Shown here one piece after another: positions 24,679 to 32,741 of a DNA stretch of 40,120 nucleotides (its first letter is position 1; each line of letters begins with the position of its first letter). The notes below the pieces were generated by a model. It had not been told where the DNA came from and ran no database searches. It saw only the letters and a program-made list of their open reading frames with translations. This DNA comes from an uncultured Clostridia bacterium (GTDB lineage: Bacteria > Bacillota > Clostridia > Christensenellales > CAG-314), in the NCBI GenBank assembly GCA_944336125.1, contig CALVLA010000010.1, positions 1 through 40,120 of the forward strand, written 5' to 3'. The translations under genes were made by a program, and so were the position numbers.

Positions 24679-27600
24679 ATGAAAAAAACTATCGTTGCGC
24701 TTATCGCGATTATTCCGCTTATATTCATGTTTACCGTCTTTTCGGTGGGCAACGTCGCAAGCATTAACGTCGATATCGCCGTTTCCGAAGTAGTCATACG
24801 CAACAAGCCTGAAAACGGTGTGCTTTACGTCGATATCGCAGAATACAATAACGATTTCGTCATCGAGGCGGAAGTTTTGCCGCTTAAAGCAAGCAACAAA
24901 AAAATAAGCTACAAAACCGAGGCGGTGGAGGGCAGTCAGCTTGCCGACGTAACCGTTTCCGCCGACAACAAGCTCATCGTAAACTCGGTGGGCAGGGCAA
25001 GAGTCGTTGCCGTGTCGGAAGACGGGGGATATACCGACAGTTTTACGGTAGTGGCAACCGCAAGCAAAATTTTCGGCTTTGACGTAAACGTTTTTGACAA
25101 ACGTCAAAACAGTATCCAACTTGATAAAATCAGCGAAAACAGCTATTCCTGCGACGTGGTTTCGGGTGCGTACTCCTTTACTTATGCATTTGACCCTACG
25201 GGAACATTTGACGACATTGACATTTCCCTCGTGTCGCAAAACGGCGTACAGTATTCTTCGTCAGACACGTACGCGGTAATAAACGACGCGGCGGCTACCG
25301 TCAGGTTTGATTTCAGCGGTGTGTACGTGCTTAATTTCACCGCAAAAAATGCCGTTAAAGGTGAAATTGTCAAACAGATAACTTTCAACGTTTCCATGGC
25401 TCAAAACAGTCAAGGCGTTACTGTAAACGGCAGTGCGGAAACGCAGGACATAACGGTTGACAAAACGCAAAAACAAATCAAAATCGCGGCAGAGTTCAAA
25501 ACTCCGCTTTCGGCAAACCCTGTGCTTAAAAACAGCGCGCTTGACTATGCCGTCATGAAAATAGACGACAAACGTTTTTACTTCGTCATCGATTTGTCTT
25601 CCGCAACAAACGAAAGCTATATCTTTGAGGCTGCTCCTTCCTCTTCGGCAAAGGGGCTTCAATTCAAAATCGTCATAAGCGATTTTTCCTTTGACGTAAT
25701 TTCCGCAACTACGCCTGAATTCGAACCTTCAAACACAGTTCAGCGTTTAAACGTTTCGGCGACATATTACGCGGTGTCCGACGTGTATCTCGAAGGTGTT
25801 TCGTACACGTGGGAAGTTACTTCGGGCGACGAAAACAAAATTGCAATCACGCCTTCGGCAAACGGAAGCAAGGCTACCGTAATTGTTTCGCAAAAAGGAA
25901 ATTATGCCGTGACAGTTGTCGCAAAACAGGGCGATACGGTGGTGGACTGTTATCCCGTTGTTTTGAAGATAAATTGCGTGGACAATGTGGAAGGATTGAA
26001 ATTTGTCACCGAAACGAACGTTGGACTTGGCAATCAGCTTGTGATAGGCTCGAAAAAATATATCGGCACTACAGAAACGGAAAATAATTTTGCGTTGAAA
26101 TTTATCGGGCAAGTTAACGGATTGCAGTCATCCATCAACGCAAGTGCGGTAGATATTGTGTCTTCCGACAACAACATTGCCGAAGCCGCAAAAGTGGGCA
26201 ACGACTATGTCATCAGAATAAAAAACACGGGTTACGTCACCTTTACCGCACAATGGATTTATGACGATTATTTCGGCATAAGCGACTCGGAACAGATTAC
26301 TTTATACGTCGTTTACAACGGAATTGAAGTTGAAACAAGCGAACAGCTTTTTAAAGCTACCGAAGAGGGCAGGGAAGTAATCCTCACAAAAGACATTTTG
26401 CTTGGCAGCGACCTCAAAAACGCAGACGGCGCGATTGACGAAACGAGGCTCCGCTCAAAGGTAAAGGAAACTCCTACAACTTACAACTGGCAGCTGTACC
26501 TCAACGGCGGTTTGGGTCAGCCTAAAGTGAAATACATCATGGAGTTTAAAAACAACCTTTACGGAAACGGTTACTCGATAAATGCGGAACTGTTTACCGC
26601 CAACGAACAGCTTGGCGACAAAATATTTAAGGGTCCGCTTTCCTTCGCTTCCATCGCTACGGCCAGCGTAGCGGCGCAGGACAACATTGTTTTCCTCATG
26701 CGCACCGACGGAGTTACTGTGTTCAACACAACGCTTATGAGCTGCGGAGACGACAAGCTTTTGGGTGAGGACGGAAGCAGCAACGACCTGACCAAACTCA
26801 ATTATACCGGTACGGTGCTTGACATCAACGCAAGCGTAAACATTCTCAACTGCCGTGTGAAAAACGGAAGGACCGGCATACGTATTTACGGCGGAAACCG
26901 CTCGGCAGGCAATCCGCTTGTCACCGACGTGTCGCAGGTTAATCCGCAGGCTGAAAAAATTTCAGTAACAATAGACGGCTGCATTTTGTCTCAGGCAAGG
27001 GAATTTATCCTTAAAGTCAACTCAAACACTGCTTTGCAGGGTAAAAGCGGCGGTGAGGATGACATTGCTCCTCCGCTTAAAAATGCTTCAGGAACACCTT
27101 ACAAAACGCCTGCCAAAGCTCCGTCATACGACTTCCTGGGCGACGAGTACTTCATGAACAATTACGTGCTCACCGAAGTTACGCTTAAAGACAGCGTCCT
27201 CAAAACCAGCGGACTTTTTACCGTCGGTATGGAAACAAACTTTGCCGGCGTAATAATGACAAAAAACGATCAAATCAACATTCCTGCATGGTACGGCATA
27301 AATGCTACAAGTTATCCTTCGGTTTTGAGGCTTGTGGGGGACGTAAGATTTTATGACTGGAAAAACATCAAAAACATCGACAGTTCCACTTTGATTGAAA
27401 CTTCTGACGGCGCTGATGCTTTCCTTACGCTTGACATAGCGGCTATGTTCAACGAAGTTAAAGACAATCCGAAATACTCGGCTCTGTTTGACGTCATTGA
27501 CGGTGAAACTTACGTTCACGGCGGCATTGCCTTTTACGGCGGCGGTAAAAACTACAGTCAGCTTGACATGTCGGATTTCGGAAACGAAAAGCTCAACCAG

Positions 27601-27786
27601 TACAACATAAACATAAGCATCCTTGCAAATTCGTCAGACCCTAACTTGCAGACGCAGGGACAGATGCTTCCGCTTGCGGCGGGTGTTGAGGACTTCCGTT
27701 TTTATATGTACGACAAAAACAGTCAAAACGACTATCAAAGTCAGCAAAATCCTAACGAAACAGTGCCTTCGGTGAAACTTGACTAA
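24679..27786 (+). CDS. Large secreted protein with Ig-like and beta-helix-like parts
   Basis: A 1035-residue exported protein. The N-terminus is a signal peptide or anchor (MKKTIVALIAIIPLIFMFTV) without a lipobox Cys. Residues about 50-125 resemble a BIG2-type bacterial Ig domain (VLPLKASNKKISYK... RARVVAVSEDGGYTDSF), with more Ig-like parts up to about 540. Residues about 545-1000 look like a parallel beta-helix or pectate-lyase-type fold: YNGIEVETSEQLFKA, ITLTKD-like turns, LYGNGYSI, NILNCRVKNGRTGIRIYGGNR and VTIDGCILSQAREF are typical short helical-turn repeats. No catalytic motif could be assigned. RBS GGAGGT lies nine bases before the ATG. It is probably surface-associated and handled together with the giant lipoprotein and ABC transporter. 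Confidence 0.85.
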   Translation: MKKTIVALIAIIPLIFMFTVFSVGNVASINVDIAVSEVVIRNKPENGVLYVDIAEYNNDFVIEAEVLPLKASNKKISYKTEAVEGSQLADVTVSADNKLIVNSVGRARVVAVSEDGGYTDSFTVVATASKIFGFDVNVFDKRQNSIQLDKISENSYSCDVVSGAYSFTYAFDPTGTFDDIDISLVSQNGVQYSSSDTYAVINDAAATVRFDFSGVYVLNFTAKNAVKGEIVKQITFNVSMAQNSQGVTVNGSAETQDITVDKTQKQIKIAAEFKTPLSANPVLKNSALDYAVMKIDDKRFYFVIDLSSATNESYIFEAAPSSSAKGLQFKIVISDFSFDVISATTPEFEPSNTVQRLNVSATYYAVSDVYLEGVSYTWEVTSGDENKIAITPSANGSKATVIVSQKGNYAVTVVAKQGDTVVDCYPVVLKINCVDNVEGLKFVTETNVGLGNQLVIGSKKYIGTTETENNFALKFIGQVNGLQSSINASAVDIVSSDNNIAEAAKVGNDYVIRIKNTGYVTFTAQWIYDDYFGISDSEQITLYVVYNGIEVETSEQLFKATEEGREVILTKDILLGSDLKNADGAIDETRLRSKVKETPTTYNWQLYLNGGLGQPKVKYIMEFKNNLYGNGYSINAELFTANEQLGDKIFKGPLSFASIATASVAAQDNIVFLMRTDGVTVFNTTLMSCGDDKLLGEDGSSNDLTKLNYTGTVLDINASVNILNCRVKNGRTGIRIYGGNRSAGNPLVTDVSQVNPQAEKISVTIDGCILSQAREFILKVNSNTALQGKSGGEDDIAPPLKNASGTPYKTPAKAPSYDFLGDEYFMNNYVLTEVTLKDSVLKTSGLFTVGMETNFAGVIMTKNDQINIPAWYGINATSYPSVLRLVGDVRFYDWKNIKNIDSSTLIETSDGADAFLTLDIAAMFNEVKDNPKYSALFDVIDGETYVHGGIAFYGGGKNYSQLDMSDFGNEKLNQYNINISILANSSDPNLQTQGQMLPLAAGVEDFRFYMYDKNSQNDYQSQQNPNETVPSVKLD

Positions 27787-27795
27787 AAGGCATAA

Positions 27796-27823
27796 AAAAA
27801 AGACCGCGTATGCGGTCTTTTTT
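27796..27823. terminator. Bidirectional terminator ending the envelope operon
   Basis: Stem AAAAAAGACCGC/GCGGTCTTTTTT, loop GTAT, with A and T runs on both sides. It is shared with the convergent YegP-domain gene. Confidence 0.88.
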
Positions 27824-27832
27824 GTTTGTGTT

Positions 27833-28912
27833 TTAAAGATTTTCGTAAGTAGCGGTTACGCAGAAGCGATAGGTAGAGTCAAGCGCTTTTTGACATGCGG
27901 CAAGCGTTTCGTATGAAGCGCTGAGGCACAAAATGCTTTTTTGCGCGTTCCTCAGTTTGAAAACGTATTTTCCGCTTTTATCTTTATCTATTACAAACCT
28001 TTCTTCCAAGGCGTTTTTCCTGATGTTAAGCATTGACGATTTTGCCGCCGCGTAGCTTTTTACGCATTCGCCGGCAAGCAAAAGTTCACCGTTTGACGCG
28101 TAGAGCTGCGGGCAAAAATAACCTTCGTCGTCTTCGATGATTTTCCATTTACCCTTGTAAGCAGTTTTTTCGTCGATGTTTTTGTTAGGTTTGTAATCGA
28201 TTACAGTCAAATCTTCCTCGATTTTGTCGATTAGTATTGCCGACGGAGCAAAACGTTTTACCGATTCGATTGCGCTGTTGCACGATTGTCTCGAAGCGTA
28301 TACCTCGCCTACGCAAAGCAGTCTGTTTGCGGTGGTTTTAAGCTTGTAAAAAAACCTGCCCGCTTTGTCTCGTACCACTTCGAAGTTGTCGAGGGCAATG
28401 TTTTTCTTTATCGTTTCGATACCCGTCTTAGCGCCTTCTATAGTGGTGTAAACTTCGCTTGTCAAAAGCACTTCACCGTTTGACGCCAACAGATATGCCA
28501 TGTATTCGTTGTTGCCCTTGTGTTTGATTGCCCATTTGCCCGATGATTTTTTCTTTTCGGCAGGGGCTTTTTCCGTAGCCGCTTTTGTTGTCTTTTCCTG
28601 TTTCATTTGTCTTTCCTCGCTTGGCTCTGTTGCCTCTTCTTTTGTCTGTTCTGCCGCCGCTGCCTCAGGCTCCGCAACCGTACTGCTATCTTCGACGTTT
28701 TCCGCATTTTCCGCAGTTATTTCTTTCGGCTGCTCGTCGGCAGGCAGTTGTTCCTTCAAAACAGAAGTTTCGTCTTCTTGCTCGCTTTCGCCGCGTTTTC
28801 GCTTTTTAATTACCGCAGCGGTTATCAAAACCGCAACAAGCAAAACAATCACGGCAGCGATTGCAATTACCAACGCAAGGTTGGCTTGCAAAAAATCAAT
28901 AATTTGCTGCAT
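27833..28912 (-). CDS. Membrane-anchored YegP/DUF1508 repeat protein
   Basis: A 359-residue protein. The first 34 residues hold one TM helix (ALVIAIAAVIVLLVAVLITAAV) and KKRKR, then an acidic low-complexity linker (E, A, T, K; about 40-125). Two DUF1508 (YegP) tandem pairs follow: about 127-232 (KWAIKHKGNNEYMAYLLASNGEVLLTSE... and FFYKLKTTANRLLCVGEVYAS) and about 245-355 (KWKIIEDDEGYFCPQLYASNGELLLAGE... and YVFKLRNAQKSILCLSASYET). YegP proteins are small and of unknown function, usually soluble; here four half-units are tethered to the membrane. ATG at 28912 has GGGGGG five bases upstream. Topology (domains in or out) is not certain. Confidence 0.85.
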   Translation of the reverse strand: MQQIIDFLQANLALVIAIAAVIVLLVAVLITAAVIKKRKRGESEQEDETSVLKEQLPADEQPKEITAENAENVEDSSTVAEPEAAAAEQTKEEATEPSEERQMKQEKTTKAATEKAPAEKKKSSGKWAIKHKGNNEYMAYLLASNGEVLLTSEVYTTIEGAKTGIETIKKNIALDNFEVVRDKAGRFFYKLKTTANRLLCVGEVYASRQSCNSAIESVKRFAPSAILIDKIEEDLTVIDYKPNKNIDEKTAYKGKWKIIEDDEGYFCPQLYASNGELLLAGECVKSYAAAKSSMLNIRKNALEERFVIDKDKSGKYVFKLRNAQKSILCLSASYETLAACQKALDSTYRFCVTATYENL

Positions 28913-28953
28913 AAGTTCCCCCCAAACTTTGTGATTTTTTTGTTCTTTTTATC

Positions 28954-28982
28954 ATTTTATGTCCTTTAATGTTACAAGTCAA
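28954..28982 (-). promoter_or_regulatory. Promoter of the YegP-domain gene
   Basis: Minus strand TTGACT (28982-28977), 17-base spacer, TAAAAT (28959-28954). Back to back with the riboswitch promoter at 29036. Confidence 0.7.
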
Positions 28983-29035
28983 CAGTGAATCGCTTTTTTC
29001 TGTTAAAATTTTACGAAACGGAGTCTTGTTTTTTA

Positions 29036-29064
29036 TTGACTTTGCAATTTGTCTGTTGTATACT
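29036..29064 (+). promoter_or_regulatory. Promoter of the riboswitch/ATPase unit
   Basis: TTGACT at 29036-29041, 17-base spacer, TATACT at 29059-29064. The transcript would start near 29071, just before the aptamer. Confidence 0.75.
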
Positions 29065-29074
29065 TACAAAACAA

Positions 29075-29155
29075 TTGAGGGAGTAATTCCGCTGCAAAGC
29101 GAAATATATCGTCATCACGGCTTATGCCCGGTATATTGTAATGAATGAGACTCAA
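29075..29155 (+). promoter_or_regulatory. yybP-ykoY manganese riboswitch aptamer
   Basis: The conserved core is present in order: GGGAGTA after a P1 arm (TTGAG, 29075-29079), an AGCGAAA-type P2 side, the loop segment TCGTCATCACGGC, TTAT, then GCCCGGTATA. The two metal-site loops face each other as in the L. lactis yybP-ykoY aptamer. Its 3' P1 arm is CTCAA (29151-29155). Placed directly ahead of a P-type cation ATPase, the commonest partner of this family. Assignment is from memory of the consensus. Confidence 0.85.
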
Positions 29156-29183
29156 ACGGCTTTGACCGTTTGGGTCTGTTTTT
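29148..29183 (+). terminator. Riboswitch expression-platform terminator
   Basis: Twelve-base-pair stem AGACTCAAACGG (29148-29159)/CCGTTTGGGTCT (29166-29177), one G-T pair, then a T run. Its 5' arm overlaps the P1 arm CTCAA, so aptamer folding with metal should prevent the terminator: an ON switch. Confidence 0.8.
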
Positions 29184-29205
29184 ATATTTTTAAAAGGAGA
29201 AGGCT

Positions 29206-31839
29206 ATGAAGGAATTTTTGTCAGATGCGGCAGAGGTCATTAAAAATTTGGAAACGTCGCCGCAGGGACTTTCGGAAGAGCAAGCTGAAAAGCGCAGACA
29301 AAAATACGGGTTAAACAAGCTTGCCGAACAGAAAAAAGATTCGATTTTCAAAAAATTTTTGAAAGAGCTTGCAAACCCTATGGTAATCGTACTTATCGTA
29401 GCGGCGGTGGTCAGCGCGTTTACGGCATGGTATTCAAAGGAATCTTTTGCCGACAGCTTTATTATTTTGTTTGTCGTGGTTCTTAACGCGGTTTTGGGCG
29501 TAGTGCAGGAAAGCAAAGCCGAAAAAGCCATAGAAGCCCTGAAAGAAATGACGGCAGCCACAAGCAAAGTGCTTCGAAACGGAAAAATAGTGCCGATACG
29601 TTCCGACGAAATAGTGCCGGGCGACGTAATAGTACTTGAAGCGGGGGACGCCGTGCCTGCCGACGCAAGAATCATCGAGTGTTACAGCCTTAAAGCGGAA
29701 GAAAGCGCGCTTACCGGTGAGTCGGTGCCTGTTGAAAAGACAGCCGATACCTTGAAAGGCGATGACATTGCCTTGGGTGACCGCGACAACATGGTGTTTA
29801 TGGGAACTACCGCTGTTTACGGCAGGGCATTGGCTGTCGTTACGCAAACGGGAATGAACACCGAAATGGGAAAAATCGCGGACAAACTGCTTAACGCGAA
29901 AGACGAAAAAACGCCTTTGCAAAAAAAGCTGGCATCTCTCAGCAAAGTTTTGAGTTTTTTGGTTTTGGGCATTTGTGTGGTAGTGTTTGCCGTGGACGTA
30001 CTTCGAATTTTACCTGACGTCACCGGCGCGGATTTGCTTGATACATTTATGATAGCGGTATCTCTTGCCGTTGCCGCCATACCTGAGGGGCTTGCCGCGG
30101 TTGTTACAATCGTGCTTTCGATAGGTACTACCACTATGTCCAAAAAGCAGGCGGTAATAAGAAAACTCACCGCCGTGGAAACTTTGGGCTGCACTCAAAT
30201 TATCTGCTCCGACAAGACGGGTACGCTTACGCAAAACAAAATGACTGTTGTGGACTGCATCGGCGACGAACAGGAAGTTGCCAAAGGTATGGCGCTTTGT
30301 TCAGACGCGGTACTTGGCGAAAAGGGTGCGGAGGGCGAGCCTACCGAATGTGCTTTGGTAAACTTTGCCGACAAAGTCAATTTGAAAAAATACGACCTTG
30401 AAAAAGCTTTGCCGAGAGTTGCGGAACTTCCTTTCGACTCTGTCAGAAAAATGATGTCGACGTTGCACAAAACAAATGACGGTTACGTGCAGTATACCAA
30501 GGGCGCTTTGGACGAAATTTTAAGCAGGTGCACCAAAGTCGTTTGGGAATGTAAGGAAGAGGCTTTTTCGCAAGACGTCAAAGAAAAAATAATGCTTCAA
30601 AACAAGGAAATGGCATCAAAAGCGTTGAGAGTACTTGCTTTGGCAAAACGCAGCTACGACGAAAAACCGCCTTTCGAAGCATTTGACGAAGCTGAAAACG
30701 ATTTAACCTTTGTAGGTATGGTTGGTATGATAGACCCAGTAAGACCTGAAGTAAAAACAGCGATTGCCGAGTGCAAAACTGCGGGTATAAGGGCTGTCAT
30801 GATTACCGGAGACCACAAAGACACGGCTTCCGCGATAGGAAGAGAACTGGGTATTCTTACCGACGACAGTCAGGCTATTACGGGAAGCGACCTTGAAAAA
30901 ATGTCTGACGACGAACTTGTCAAAAACGTTCAAAACTATTCGGTATACGCGAGGGTACAGCCTGAACATAAAGTAAGAATCGTTTCCGCATGGAAAGCAA
31001 ACGGAAAAATTACCGCCATGACCGGTGACGGAGTAAACGACGCTCCTTCTTTGAAGTCTGCCGACATAGGCGTGGGCATGGGTATCACAGGTACCGACGT
31101 TACGAAAAACGTTGCGGACATGGTGCTTGCCGACGACAACTTCGCTACAATCGTAACCGCGGTAAAAGAAGGCAGAAAAATTTACGACAACATCAAAAAG
31201 GCTGTTCAGTTTTTGCTGTCCTCAAACTTTGCCGAAGTGTTTGCGATTTTCATTGCTACGCTTATAGGTTTTCAGGTGCTGGGTCCTGCGCATTTGCTGT
31301 GGATAAACCTCTTGACCGACACCTTCCCCGCTTTGGCATTGGGTATGGAAAGCGCGGAAAAAAATATTATGAACAAACCGCCGCGTGACCCTGACGAGGG
31401 TATTTTCAGCGGAGGCGTAGGAAAACGCGTGATATATCAGGGCGTTATGCTGGGAGTGCTTACTTTGGCGTCATATCTTATCGGCCACTATATCGAATCA
31501 GGCGTGTGGGAGTTTGTCAATTCCGCCGACGGTATGACAATGGCATTTTTGACATTGTCGCTTTCGGAAGTTTTCCACTCGCTCAATATGAGGTCGATAG
31601 AGGACAGTATTTTCGCAAAACGAAAAGCCAACCCATATCTCTTCGGCGCGGCAGCTCTCTCGTTTGTGCTTACCACCGCAGTCATTTACATTCCGTTTAT
31701 GGCAAATGCTTTCGGATTTTCGGCTATAAGCTTTACCGAATATATCATAGCGGTCGCTATGGCTTTGGCGGTTATCCCTATCGTCGAAATCGAAAAACTC
31801 ATTTCACGACAAATTAAATCAAAAAAACGCTCGCATTGA
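29206..31839 (+). CDS. P2-type cation (Ca2+/Mn2+) transporting ATPase
   Basis: An 877-residue SERCA/PMR1-like pump, the family's usual length. The actuator TGES is at 170-173, the phosphorylated Asp is 336 in CSDKTGTLTQNK, KGA lies near 427, TGD near 535, and the hinge TGDGVNDAP starts at 606. The transport-site residues fit Ca2+/Mn2+ ATPases: PEGL at 293-296 in TM4, N701 and D705 in TM6 (WINLLTD). The cation_ATPase N-domain (residues 10-70) is present. The Mn2+ riboswitch in its leader suggests that it exports manganese, or that it is a calcium pump induced by Mn2+, as in streptococcal and lactococcal relatives. RBS AAAAGGAGAAGG is strong. It forms a single-gene unit. Confidence 0.95.
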   Translation: MKEFLSDAAEVIKNLETSPQGLSEEQAEKRRQKYGLNKLAEQKKDSIFKKFLKELANPMVIVLIVAAVVSAFTAWYSKESFADSFIILFVVVLNAVLGVVQESKAEKAIEALKEMTAATSKVLRNGKIVPIRSDEIVPGDVIVLEAGDAVPADARIIECYSLKAEESALTGESVPVEKTADTLKGDDIALGDRDNMVFMGTTAVYGRALAVVTQTGMNTEMGKIADKLLNAKDEKTPLQKKLASLSKVLSFLVLGICVVVFAVDVLRILPDVTGADLLDTFMIAVSLAVAAIPEGLAAVVTIVLSIGTTTMSKKQAVIRKLTAVETLGCTQIICSDKTGTLTQNKMTVVDCIGDEQEVAKGMALCSDAVLGEKGAEGEPTECALVNFADKVNLKKYDLEKALPRVAELPFDSVRKMMSTLHKTNDGYVQYTKGALDEILSRCTKVVWECKEEAFSQDVKEKIMLQNKEMASKALRVLALAKRSYDEKPPFEAFDEAENDLTFVGMVGMIDPVRPEVKTAIAECKTAGIRAVMITGDHKDTASAIGRELGILTDDSQAITGSDLEKMSDDELVKNVQNYSVYARVQPEHKVRIVSAWKANGKITAMTGDGVNDAPSLKSADIGVGMGITGTDVTKNVADMVLADDNFATIVTAVKEGRKIYDNIKKAVQFLLSSNFAEVFAIFIATLIGFQVLGPAHLLWINLLTDTFPALALGMESAEKNIMNKPPRDPDEGIFSGGVGKRVIYQGVMLGVLTLASYLIGHYIESGVWEFVNSADGMTMAFLTLSLSEVFHSLNMRSIEDSIFAKRKANPYLFGAAALSFVLTTAVIYIPFMANAFGFSAISFTEYIIAVAMALAVIPIVEIEKLISRQIKSKKRSH

Positions 31840-31851
31840 CGAGCGTTTTTT
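31822..31851 (+). terminator. Terminator with embedded stop codon (ATPase gene)
   Basis: Stem AAAAAACGCTCG/CGAGCGTTTTTT, loop CATTGA containing the TGA (31837-31839) of the ATPase. Confidence 0.88.
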
Positions 31852-31871
31852 AAATGAACTAAAATTTAATC

Positions 31872-31900
31872 TTTTCATTTTTCAACAACTGTGTTATAAT
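31872..31900 (+). promoter_or_regulatory. Extended -10 promoter at the acyltransferase start
   Basis: TTTTCA at 31872-31877, 17-base spacer, TATAAT at 31895-31900 with TG at 31892-31893. Only six bases separate the -10 from the ATG at 31907, so the transcript would begin at or near the start codon. Confidence 0.7.
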
Positions 31901-31906
31901 AAAACT

Positions 31907-32608
31907 ATGAAAAGAAACAGGGGCGAAATCAAAAAGCCGTGGTGGTTCAAGTGTCTCAAGGCGGTGATGAGACTTTTTATCAAAAAGCCTGATTGGATAG
32001 GCGACGTCGATTTTGAGGACGGTGCGATTTATCTTTCAAATCACGCGGGGGCTTGCGCGCCGCTTACTTACGAACTTTATTTTCCCAAGCCGTTTTTGTT
32101 TTGGGGAACTCACGAAATGATGGGCACTTTTTCGCAAAGATGGAAGTACCTTGCATTCACTTACTTTTACCGCAAAAAACACATTTGCAAATTTTTGAGC
32201 GTCATCATTGCTACCGTGGCGTGTCCTTTCATTCATTTGTTTTATCTCGGGCTGAGACCGCTGCCTACCTTTTCAGACGCAAGGCTTAAAACAACAATTT
32301 ACGACAGCGTCAAGGTGCTTGAAAAAAATTGTTCGATAATTATTTTTCCCGAGGACTCCGCCGACGGTTATCATGATGTGCTGAAACACTATTTTGCCGG
32401 TTTTATGAAACTTGCGGAGTGCACTTACAAAACTATTGGCAAAAACCTTTCCATATTCAACATGTATCTCGACAAAAAACCAAAGAGAGTTTTTGTCGCG
32501 CCGAAAAAGGATTATCTTACCCTTGCTTCGCAAGGAAAAAACATAAGGGAAGTTGCCAATGACCTAAAAGACGAAGCAAACATGCTGAAAGAAAAAACCT
32601 CGCTTTAA
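31907..32608 (+). CDS. Divergent PlsC-like acyltransferase
   Basis: A 233-residue protein with the layout of 1-acyl-glycerol-3-phosphate acyltransferases: an N-terminal basic/hydrophobic segment, IYLSNHAGACAP near 42-53 (block I), a hydrophobic region near 99-117, and IIIFPEDSADGY near 143-154 (block III). The catalytic HX4D is not intact: H46 is there but position 51 is Ala rather than Asp, and the usual EGTRS of block III is EDSAD. It may be a lipid-binding or altered-chemistry member. The ATG at 31907 has no ribosome site and follows the -10 by six bases, hence a leaderless start; an in-frame ATG at 31967, with AAGGCGG before it, is the alternative. Confidence 0.7.
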   Translation: MKRNRGEIKKPWWFKCLKAVMRLFIKKPDWIGDVDFEDGAIYLSNHAGACAPLTYELYFPKPFLFWGTHEMMGTFSQRWKYLAFTYFYRKKHICKFLSVIIATVACPFIHLFYLGLRPLPTFSDARLKTTIYDSVKVLEKNCSIIIFPEDSADGYHDVLKHYFAGFMKLAECTYKTIGKNLSIFNMYLDKKPKRVFVAPKKDYLTLASQGKNIREVANDLKDEANMLKEKTSL

Positions 32609-32621
32609 GCGAAGTTTTTTT
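32592..32621 (+). terminator. Terminator after the acyltransferase
   Basis: Imperfect stem AAAAAACCTCGCTT/AGCGAAGTTTTTTT. It contains the TAA at 32606-32608. Confidence 0.7.
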
Positions 32622-32688
32622 GTTTTTTGGGGGCTAAAAGAGCTTAAACGTGTGTCGGAGATATGTCGGTTTGAAAAATGAGCCGATA

Positions 32689-32718
32689 TTGACACCTTTT
32701 GTTTAAGCGGGGTATAAT
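32689..32718 (+). promoter_or_regulatory. Promoter of the D-aminoacylase gene, with dyad
   Basis: TTGACA at 32689-32694, 18-base spacer, TATAAT at 32713-32718. Just upstream, GTCGG is repeated (32655-32659 and 32666-32670) and CCGA lies near 32683, so TCGG/CCGA dyads overlap the -35 side and could be operator sites. Confidence 0.7.
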
Positions 32719-32741
32719 TCAAAAAAATTGCGAGGTGAACC

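Noticed and set aside
32650..32700. Riboswitch ahead of the D-aminoacylase gene
   Set aside because: The dyads lie upstream of the predicted transcript start (about 32725), so they would not be in the RNA; operator sites fit better.
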